The notes beneath the pieces are model-generated. The model saw nothing but the letters and a program-made list of their open reading frames with translations. It did no database searches and had not been told where the DNA came from. Of a stretch of DNA of 64,000 bases, positions 57,963 to 64,000 are shown piece by piece (position 1 is the first letter of the stretch; each line of letters starts with the position of its first letter). The position numbers and the translations under genes are program-made. The DNA comes from Streptomyces sp. NBC_00572 (lineage in GTDB: Bacteria > Actinomycetota > Actinomycetes > Streptomycetales > Streptomycetaceae): positions 3,410,001 to 3,474,000 of the forward strand of contig NZ_JAPENX010000001.1 in assembly GCF_026341815.1 (NCBI RefSeq), read 5' to 3'.

Positions 57963-58466
57963 GGCGCCGGTCGTCCCGTCGAGCAGCTCGCGCAGGATGT
58001 CCAGGTGGCCGTTGTGACGGGCCGTCTCCTCGACGAGGTGGAGGATGATCCACCGGAGGTCGACGTGGCGGCCGTCGCGGATGGGCCGGACGGCTTGGGT
58101 GTCCAAGTCTGTCTCGGCGACCAACTCACGGTATCGGGCGCTCTGTTCGGCGTATTCGCCGAGGAGCTGCGGGAGCGGGAAGTCGACGGCGACACGCATC
58201 TCGCCGTCGGGGTCCTCCTCGCTCCAGGGACCCTGGTCCTCCTCACCGAGGAGGACCACCTGGAACCAGTAGTACTCGACCCAGCGGAGGTGGTTGATCA
58301 GTCCGCTCATGGTCATCAGGGGCGAACCCGGCAGAGGCGCCTTGCGGGCGTTCTCGCCGGAGACGCCCTCGCACTTGGCGCGGGCGGTGTCACGTGCGTA
58401 GTCGAGGAACGTGGTGAGCTGAGTGCGCTCGTCCCACGCGGGAGGCGTGTCGCTGATTCTGGTCAT
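57960..58466 (-). CDS. DinB family protein (DUF664)
   Basis: A 168-aa four-helix DinB/DUF664 protein. Metal-binding positions are apparent: the His in GLINHLRWVEYYWFQ near residue 58 and the C-terminal IILHLVEETARHNGHLDIL with two further His. Length and layout match the protein at 7363-7914, but the two are only distantly similar. Proteins of this fold are metal-dependent thiol transferases or of unknown function. ATG 58466 is the family-typical start (MTRISDTPPAWDERTQLTTF). It ends 10 bases before the HAD gene begins. Confidence 0.87.
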   Translation of the reverse strand: MTRISDTPPAWDERTQLTTFLDYARDTARAKCEGVSGENARKAPLPGSPLMTMSGLINHLRWVEYYWFQVVLLGEEDQGPWSEEDPDGEMRVAVDFPLPQLLGEYAEQSARYRELVAETDLDTQAVRPIRDGRHVDLRWIILHLVEETARHNGHLDILRELLDGTTGA

Positions 58467-58775
58467 CGCACGAAGAGTCCCCGATCACCGCGACCGTGTC
58501 GAGGCGTTTATCGGCGGCCCGGTCAGCCGGGCCGGACGGCAAGCCGCCCGGCCGATGGCGGGGTGTGGGTCAGGCGCCCGATGCGACGACCACGAAGGCG
58601 GCCCAGGCCGTCGGGGCGACGGCGAGCCGAGGCCCGTGGGGGTTCTTGGAGTCACGGACGTGGACCTGCGACGCACCCCCGGCCGGAACCTCGACGAGGG
58701 ACCGGGTGTTTCGTCTGTGGTTCGCGGCTCTGCTCTCTCGGTCCGCCGCGGTCAGACTCTCTCGGTCCGCAGCTG
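58467..58775. other. intergenic region with a gene remnant and a 24-bp repeat
   Basis: No intact gene. It contains the DUF397 remnant at 58570-58705 and, at its right end, two 24-bp repeat units that run into the stop codon of the FG-GAP gene. Confidence 0.6.
58570..58705 (-). pseudogene. DUF397 domain remnant
   Basis: The minus-strand frame ending in TGA at 58572-58570 reads SLVEVPAGGASQVHVRDSKN then PHGPRLAVAPTAWAAFVVVA. This is the C-terminal two-thirds of a DUF397 protein (the conserved V-x-VRDSK-(N/D)-P-x-GP-x-L-x-x-x-P-x-AW-x-x-F). The N-terminal W-x-KSSYS part is missing; the preceding sequence is unrelated and has no start. Intact DUF397 genes normally sit next to an XRE regulator, also absent here. 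Confidence 0.65.
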
Positions 58776-58780
58776 TCAGA
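58733..58780. repeat. two 24-bp direct repeats
   Basis: CTCTCTCGGTCCGC-CGCG-GTCAGA (58733-58756) and CTCTCTCGGTCCGC-AGCT-GTCAGA (58757-58780). The second unit contains the stop codon of the FG-GAP gene at 58776. Confidence 0.85.
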
Positions 58781-61022
58781 GCAGCGGCATGTTCGTGAGT
58801 TCCAGGGGCGTGTTGACGACCGCCCGGCTCGTGAAGGGCGCGCGCCAGTCGCCGGTGCCCCGGTAGAAGCTGAGGCTCTCGCTCCCGCCGCCCACGCTGT
58901 CGTTGGCCATGAGGTCGGGGCGGCCGTCGCGGTCGGCGTCGCCGATGGCGACGATCTCGTCGAACCGGTTCCAGCCGGAGCCGATCTTGGTGCGGGCGGC
59001 GAAGGTGCCGTCGCCCTTGCCGAGGTAGAGCCAGAGGACTCCGGCGGTGTCGCGGGCGACGAGGTCTCCGGCGGGGCCGCCGGCGAGGTTCCCGCCGGCG
59101 ACGAGCTTGTTGTAGACGCCCCAGCCGCCGCCGACCTTCACGCGCGTCGTGAAGGGGGTGGTGGTGGAGCCGGTGCCCTTGTAGAGCCAGAGGGTGCCGG
59201 CCGTGTCGGTGGCGAGGAGGTCGGAACGGCCGTCGCCGGTGACGTCGCTGCCGCCCGCGAACTCCTTGTAGATGCCCCAGCCGCCGCCGACCCTGGTGCG
59301 CGTCGCGAAGGGTTCGGCGGCCTTGCCGGTGCCCGCGTAGGACCAGAGCACGCCGGTCTTGTCCCGGCCGATCAGGTCGGCGTGCGGGGTGCCGCCGATG
59401 TTGCCGGGCGTGACGATCCGGTCGTACGTGTCCCAGCCGCCTCCGATGACCGCCTCCGCCAGCGTCTCCTCCTGGACGGAGTCGAGCCCCTGGCCGGAGG
59501 CGAACACCTGGCGGGCGTCGTAGAAGGAGAGGTGGCCGCCGCTGCGGTAGACCAGGTCCGGCGAGCTGCTGTCCGTGAAGTCGTGCGGCGCCTGCTTGCC
59601 GGCGACCTTGAGGACGCCCGTCCTCTCGACCGACGGGCCGATGCCGTTCCTGGGCACCGCCGTCATGCGCCAGGTGTAGTCGCCGTTGTGCGCGGCCCTG
59701 AGGTCGCCGAACGTGCCGTCCCACCACACGTTGGCCCGTCCCTGCTGGTTCAGGGTGGTGGTGAGGATCCGCTTCTTCCCGGTCGCGGTGTGCTTCAGCT
59801 CGACGGTCAGCGCCGCGTCGGCGGGGCCGGCGAACTGCCAGATCAGGTTCGCGTCGCGGGTGCCGAAGTCGATGGTGGCGGGGACGATCTGGTCGGCCGC
59901 TTCGAGGACGATGGGGCGGCCGGTGCTCGCCACGAGGGTGGCGGTCGGGGTGGCGCCGTCCTGGCCGGGGGTGATCCGGTAGAGGCCCTCGCCGTGCTCG
60001 ATCGTGCCGCCCTGCACGAGGAGGCCGCCGTCGACGTCGCTGTGGATCTGGCTCACGGTGTCGAGGAGCTTCACTGTCCGGTCCCCGGTCAGGGAGCGGA
60101 CGGTCAGGGAGTGGAGGGGGTTCGGGGAAGGGGCCCGCGTCCCTCCGGACACGGCGTACGCCAGCCAGTCCTCGCCCAGGAAGCCGACCGAGAGCGGCCC
60201 CGTCCCGAGGGGGAGGCGCGTCGTCCCTTCCTGGCCCCGCCGGGCCACCTGGAGGGTCGCGCGCTCGGCGCTGTCGTACTCCGCCCAGGCCAGGTGCGTG
60301 GCGGACGCGGTCACCTTGGTGTCGTAGTTGCCCGCCGTGAGGACCCGGTCCTCCACGACGTCGGCGGTGGCGATGTCGACCAGGGCCACGTTCAGGGTGC
60401 TCGACCAGGACGCGCCGTGGCGGATGATCAGGGTGCCGGGCGACGGCCGGTCGTACCAGCGGACGGCGGCGGTCGTGGGCAGCCCGGAGACCGTGTGGTC
60501 CACGAGGGTGTCGCCGGGCTTGGAGACGAGGTGGACGTCGGTGCCTCCGCCGGCTCGCGGGGCCTCCATGACGAGGGTGGAGCCGGCCGGCTGCACGAAC
60601 GTGGCGGACGTGCCCAGGGAGCTGGTGTCGATCACGACGGGGTCGGCGCCGGTGCCCATGTCGTACAGCTTGTACGTGGCCCCCTCGGCCTTCACGATCA
60701 CGTCCGACTGGGCGCTGCCCGTGTACTTGCCCGCGGGGAGGACGGTGGTGACGCCGTCCGCGTACCGCGTCCAGCGGTACACGTCCCCCGTGTCGTAGCT
60801 GTCGCGGTGGCGCGTCAGGAAGCCCGTCGGGCCGTTGCCGAGGACGGCGGAGTCGGGCAGGAGCGCGATGGTGTCCTGCTGTGCGGCGGTGGCGGCAGCC
60901 GTCCCGGCGGCGGTCGCGGTGGTCGCCAGTGCCGGGCCGGCCGTCAGCGTGCCCAGGGTGACGGCGAGTGCGACGGTGACGGCGGCAGCAAGACGGGTCC
61001 GGTAGGTGCGCTCAACGGACAA
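58776..61022 (-). CDS. secreted FG-GAP/VCBS repeat protein 1
   Basis: A 748-aa exported protein. Signal peptide (RLAAAVTVALAVTLGTLTAG), then about 400 residues of beta-rich, propeller-like sequence (VYRWTRYADGVTTVLPAGKY, GLYRITPGQDGATPTATLVA). Next is a FlgD-like Ig segment (VWWDGTFGDLRAAHNGDYTW), then five C-terminal FG-GAP repeats of the type ARDTAGVLWLYLGKGDGTF with Asp-rich loops (GDADRDGRPDLMA). Paralogous to the proteins at 61108 and 63456. Function unknown; surface binding is usual for this architecture. TTG 61022 has GGGGGAAA eight bases upstream and starts directly at the signal sequence, so it is preferred over ATG 61079. Confidence 0.83.
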   Translation of the reverse strand: MSVERTYRTRLAAAVTVALAVTLGTLTAGPALATTATAAGTAAATAAQQDTIALLPDSAVLGNGPTGFLTRHRDSYDTGDVYRWTRYADGVTTVLPAGKYTGSAQSDVIVKAEGATYKLYDMGTGADPVVIDTSSLGTSATFVQPAGSTLVMEAPRAGGGTDVHLVSKPGDTLVDHTVSGLPTTAAVRWYDRPSPGTLIIRHGASWSSTLNVALVDIATADVVEDRVLTAGNYDTKVTASATHLAWAEYDSAERATLQVARRGQEGTTRLPLGTGPLSVGFLGEDWLAYAVSGGTRAPSPNPLHSLTVRSLTGDRTVKLLDTVSQIHSDVDGGLLVQGGTIEHGEGLYRITPGQDGATPTATLVASTGRPIVLEAADQIVPATIDFGTRDANLIWQFAGPADAALTVELKHTATGKKRILTTTLNQQGRANVWWDGTFGDLRAAHNGDYTWRMTAVPRNGIGPSVERTGVLKVAGKQAPHDFTDSSSPDLVYRSGGHLSFYDARQVFASGQGLDSVQEETLAEAVIGGGWDTYDRIVTPGNIGGTPHADLIGRDKTGVLWSYAGTGKAAEPFATRTRVGGGWGIYKEFAGGSDVTGDGRSDLLATDTAGTLWLYKGTGSTTTPFTTRVKVGGGWGVYNKLVAGGNLAGGPAGDLVARDTAGVLWLYLGKGDGTFAARTKIGSGWNRFDEIVAIGDADRDGRPDLMANDSVGGGSESLSFYRGTGDWRAPFTSRAVVNTPLELTNMPLL

Positions 61023-61107
61023 CGTGTGTTTCCCCCAGAGGTGTGGACGTGGCGTGATCACCACGTCCACATGACTCATGAAGGGGTCGAACGGTTGTGC
61101 AACGACG

Positions 61108-63336
61108 TCAGGAGACGGAGGTGAACTTGGTGCCCTCGCCCGGGTACAGGTTGGTCGTCATCCGGCTGAAGGGAGTCGTGGCCGAGCCCGTGGACCGGTA
61201 GACGTACGTGCCGCCCGCCCCGTACGCGATCAGATCCGGGCGCCCGTCGTTGTCGACGTCGCCGGCGCCGACGAGCTGGGAGAAGGCGCCCCAGCCGCTG
61301 CCGATCCTCACGCGGGTGGTGAAGCCGCCGGTGCCGTTGCCCTGGTAGAGCCAGAGGACGCCGGCGGTGTCGCGGGCGACGAGGTCCCCGGCGGCCGTCC
61401 CGGCGATGTTCCCGACGGCGGTGAGCTGGTTGTAGCCGCCCCAGCCGGCGCCGACGCGCACACGGGTGGCGAACGGGGCCGTGGAGCTGCCCGTGCCCTT
61501 GTAGAGCCACAGCACGCCCGCGGCGTCCGTGGCGAGGAGGTCGGCGCGGCCGTCACCGGTCAGATCGGAGCCGCCGGCGAGCTTGTTGTAGCCGCCCCAG
61601 CCGCTGCCGACCTTGGCGCGGGTCGCGAAGGTGCCGTCGCCCTTGCCGAGGTAGTGCCAGAGGTAGCCGGCGCCGTCGAGGGCGATCAGATCGCCGTGCG
61701 CGCTGCCCGCGATGTTGCCGACGGACTCGATCTGCTTGTACGTCTGCCAGCCGGTGCCGACCTTCGTACGCCGGGCGGTGGTGATCTGGGCGGACACCGG
61801 CCAGTCGAAGAGGTCGTCCCGCCACAGGACGCCCGAGGCGTCGCGGGCGAGGACGTCCGTCGAGCCGTTGTCGTTGAAGTCGTGCGGGTTGGCCTTCCGG
61901 ACGACGCGGAGGTTCCCGGCGTCGTACCCGGCGGCGCCGATGCCGTTGAGCGGCTTGGCGGTGACCGTCCACGTGTAGTCGCCGTTCGGGGCGCTGATGC
62001 CGTCCAGGAGCCCGTTCCAGGTGATGAGGGCGGGGGAGGACGGCTGGGTCAGACGCTGGGTGAACTTCTTGCCGGTCGGGCCGTGCGTGAGGGTGAAGTC
62101 CACGACCACGTTGGTGCGGGACAGGCTCCAACGCATCGGGACCGTGGTGCCGTTCCTGTCGAGGTCCACCACCGTCGGGACGTTGTCGACGGTCACCCGG
62201 ACGGACGTCGGCTGCCCGGTCGTCGCGACCTGGGTGATGTACGGTTCGCCGCCGAATTCGGTGATCCGGTACAGGCCCTCGCCCTCGGTGGCGGAACCGC
62301 CGCGCACGAGCACGCTGCCGTCGGGCGCGACGGCGGAGGAGGTGATGTGGTCGAGGAGCTTGACCTTGGCGGTGCCCGTGAGGGAGCGGGCGGTGAGGGC
62401 GTGCAGCGGGTTCGGCGAGGTCGCCGTGGCGCCGCCGGGCAGTCCGTAGAGGAGCCAGTCGCCGACGGTGCCGGCGACGGTGACGTTCTCGTCGGTGCCC
62501 AGGGGGAAGCGTGTCGTGGTGTACGCCGTGCGGTTGTACACGGAGGCTTCGGTCGTGCCGTTCGCGCGCTCGGTCCACGCCTGGTACGCCGGGGACACGC
62601 TGCCGGTCGCGTTGGCCGCCCACGCGCCCACGGGCTTCGTGTAGTCGTAGAGGCCGAACGGACCGGTGCCGTTCAGCTTGTACGTCGTGGAGAAGTAGCT
62701 CGTCGACATCCCGTCGTGCGCCGAGCCGAGGATGAACACCTCGTTGCCGCCGGAACCGAGGATCTTGAAGCCGGTGTTCTGGCTACCGTACGAGATCTTC
62801 TGCTTGACGACGGAGTCGTACGGCTTGCTGACCCGGTACAGGTCGAGCTTGCCGCGGGCGTCCGGCTTCGTCGCGAACAGCATCGTGCCGGACGCGCCGA
62901 CGAAGACGGCGTCCTCGCCGAGGGCGGTCTTCAGGTCGATGCTCGTGTGGAACGAGCCCGCCCCGTTCATGTCGCGCAGCATGTACGCACGGCCGTCGCC
63001 GGTGACGGCGGTGTCCGAGCCGGTGTCGTAGCCGAACTGGCCGGGCAGCGGGGTGACGGTCCCGTCGGCGATGTTCGTCCAGGCGAAGGTCTTGCCGCCG
63101 GAGCCGTCGGGCCGGGCGGTCAGGAAGCCGTTGGTGCCGGCGCTCACGATCTCGGCGTCCGCCGGGAGCGAGAGCGAGGCCTCGGTCCCGGCCGTGACGT
63201 CGGCGGGCGCGACGGCCGGCGCGAGGGCCGGGGCGGCGAGGGCAGGGGCCGTGACGAGCGTGCCGGCGACAGCGGTGACGGTGGTGACGGTGAGGATGGC
63301 GGCGGCCAGACGGCGGCCGGAGATCAGGTGGGTCAA
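61108..63336 (-). CDS. secreted FG-GAP/VCBS repeat protein 2
   Basis: A 742-aa protein with the same plan as its neighbour: signal peptide (RRLAAAILTVTTVTAVAGTL), beta-propeller-like N-terminal 430 residues (FLTARPDGSGGKTFAWTNIA, LTARSLTGTAKVKLLDHITS), FlgD-like Ig (LITWNGLLDGISAPNGDYTW), then five to six FG-GAP repeats, several nearly identical to those of the neighbour (RADLLATDAAGVLWLYKGTG). TTG 63336 has AAGGGAAG just upstream and is in the same relation to the signal peptide as the TTG of protein 1. The reading frame stays open back to 63702, but that part is FG-GAP sequence of the next gene read in another frame. Confidence 0.83.
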   Translation of the reverse strand: MTHLISGRRLAAAILTVTTVTAVAGTLVTAPALAAPALAPAVAPADVTAGTEASLSLPADAEIVSAGTNGFLTARPDGSGGKTFAWTNIADGTVTPLPGQFGYDTGSDTAVTGDGRAYMLRDMNGAGSFHTSIDLKTALGEDAVFVGASGTMLFATKPDARGKLDLYRVSKPYDSVVKQKISYGSQNTGFKILGSGGNEVFILGSAHDGMSTSYFSTTYKLNGTGPFGLYDYTKPVGAWAANATGSVSPAYQAWTERANGTTEASVYNRTAYTTTRFPLGTDENVTVAGTVGDWLLYGLPGGATATSPNPLHALTARSLTGTAKVKLLDHITSSAVAPDGSVLVRGGSATEGEGLYRITEFGGEPYITQVATTGQPTSVRVTVDNVPTVVDLDRNGTTVPMRWSLSRTNVVVDFTLTHGPTGKKFTQRLTQPSSPALITWNGLLDGISAPNGDYTWTVTAKPLNGIGAAGYDAGNLRVVRKANPHDFNDNGSTDVLARDASGVLWRDDLFDWPVSAQITTARRTKVGTGWQTYKQIESVGNIAGSAHGDLIALDGAGYLWHYLGKGDGTFATRAKVGSGWGGYNKLAGGSDLTGDGRADLLATDAAGVLWLYKGTGSSTAPFATRVRVGAGWGGYNQLTAVGNIAGTAAGDLVARDTAGVLWLYQGNGTGGFTTRVRIGSGWGAFSQLVGAGDVDNDGRPDLIAYGAGGTYVYRSTGSATTPFSRMTTNLYPGEGTKFTSVS

Positions 63337-63351
63337 AGGTCTTCCCTTGCG

Positions 63352-63393
63352 GTGATCCGGTGATCCGGTGATCGAGGTGATCGAGGTGGTCGG
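63352..63393. repeat. GTGATCCG/GTGATCGAG tandem units
   Basis: GTGATCCG twice, GTGATCGAG twice and GTGGTCGG, just upstream of FG-GAP gene 2 and downstream of FG-GAP gene 3. Related irregular repeats (GGAGATTCGG, GGTGATTCAG) continue to about 63440. Confidence 0.8.
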
Positions 63394-63455
63394 GTAGTCC
63401 GGAGATTCGGCGGACCGGAGATTCGGTGATTCAGCGGTTCGGTTGACGAGGGCGA

Positions 63456-64000
63456 TCAGAAGACCGAGTTGAACCGGGCGGCGTCGGAGTGCACGGACGT
63501 GAAGACGCCCGGCCTGAAGGGGTTCGTCGCGTCGCCGGTGCCCGTGTAGAGGCGGGAGCCGGAGGGCCCGGCGGCGTAGAGGTCCACCCGGCCGTCGCGG
63601 TCGGCGTCGCCGGCCGCCACGAGGTGGGTGAAGCCGCCCCAGCCCGTGCCGATCTTCACGCGGGTGGTGAACTTGCCGCTGCCGTCGCCCTGGTAGAGCC
63701 ACAGGACGCCGTAGGTGTCGCGCGCGACGAGGTCGCCCGCGGCCGAGCCGACGAGGTTTCCGACGGCCGTGATCTGGTTGTAGATCCCCCAGCCGCCGCC
63801 GAGCCGGACGCGGGTGGCGAAGGGGGCCTTCCAGTCGCCGGTGCCCCGGTAGTACCAGAGGCTCCCGGAGGTGTCGGTGGCGAGGAGGTCGGACTTCCCG
63901 TCGCCGTCGAGGTCGCTGCCACCGGTGATCTTGTCGTACGCGTTCCAGCCGGAGCCGATCTTCGTGCGGGGTGCGAACGTGCCGTCGCCCTTGCCCAGGT
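63456..64000 (-). CDS. secreted FG-GAP/VCBS repeat protein 3, 5' part outside the window
   Basis: The C-terminal 181 residues of a third paralogue, on the minus strand; the N-terminus lies beyond 64000. What is seen is FG-GAP repeats: GKGDGTFAPRTKIGSGWN, then YQGDGSGKFTTRVKIGTGWG, GDADRDGRVDLYAAGPSGSR and the terminal LYTGTGDATNPFRPGVFTSV. Together with its two neighbours it forms a tandem array of at least three genes. The stop codon is at 63456. Confidence 0.85.
   Translation of the reverse strand, partial: LGKGDGTFAPRTKIGSGWNAYDKITGGSDLDGDGKSDLLATDTSGSLWYYRGTGDWKAPFATRVRLGGGWGIYNQITAVGNLVGSAAGDLVARDTYGVLWLYQGDGSGKFTTRVKIGTGWGGFTHLVAAGDADRDGRVDLYAAGPSGSRLYTGTGDATNPFRPGVFTSVHSDAARFNSVF

Noticed and set aside
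57687..61124. 1145-codon open frame on the plus strand
   Set aside because: Antisense shadow crossing the HAD, DinB and FG-GAP genes; composition is not protein-like.
1..64000. tRNA, rRNA, riboswitch or biosynthetic megasynthase genes
   Set aside because: Scanned by eye for GGTTCGAATCC-type T-loops, rRNA-like tracts and PKS/NRPS motifs; nothing convincing. A tRNAscan or Rfam run would be decisive.

Overview
The window is high-GC actinomycete chromosome, almost certainly Streptomyces or a close relative. The evidence is GC-rich third positions with very long open frames on the non-coding strand, frequent GTG and TTG starts, many secreted FG-GAP proteins, an ECF sigma/zinc-finger anti-sigma pair, Ser/Thr kinases with extracytoplasmic domains, STAS and RsbW-like proteins, a stand-alone primase-polymerase-like protein, and a conserved actinomycete block around purU. 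I saw no rRNA, tRNA, CRISPR array, transposase or phage genes.

Layout. 1-12.6 kb: mixed small enzymes (two alpha/beta hydrolases, VOC protein, DinB proteins, GNAT, F420/LLM oxidoreductase, deaminase, AhpD-like plus DoxX pair), an Lrp/AsnC regulator, a protein kinase fused to a 12-14 TM MFS transporter, and a methyltransferase pseudogene. 12.6-25.5 kb: conserved housekeeping and regulatory core (ABC exporter, primase-polymerase-like protein, TPR-type regulator, TQ-motif membrane protein, substrate-binding lipoprotein, SCO4402-like protein, purU, lipoprotein, ECF sigma with a coupled anti-sigma factor that carries a mycothiol-transferase-like domain, STAS protein). 25.5-27.3 kb: secreted nuclease/phosphatase with FG-GAP repeats.

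27.3-53.1 kb: a dispersed acyl-CoA catabolic gene set: CoA ligase, amidohydrolase plus two acyl-CoA dehydrogenases, cyclase, SDR plus Zn-alcohol dehydrogenase, flavin reductase, ADP-forming acyl-CoA synthetase plus enoyl-CoA hydratase, and DoxX-like plus Zn-ribbon/OB protein. Seven promoters of this set carry eight copies of one 15-bp inverted repeat, CTGACG-N3-CGTCAG, next to the start codons. I read this as one regulon of a TetR-like repressor encoded outside the window. It is the strongest candidate here for an undescribed system. Three MFS transporters, a GlxA/AraC regulator, an epimerase and a large secreted Cys-rich protein lie between its parts without the motif.

53.1-64 kb: a Ser/Thr kinase with an extracellular ricin-type lectin domain, a small lipoprotein gene flanked by ~200-bp inverted repeats, a separate 114-bp hairpin element, nitroreductase, HAD phosphatase, DinB protein, a DUF397 remnant, and three tandem paralogous secreted FG-GAP proteins, the last running off the right edge. 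Short in-frame or intergenic tandem repeats recur throughout, and several genes appear to be read from leaderless promoters (TAnnnT 6-7 nt before the start codon).
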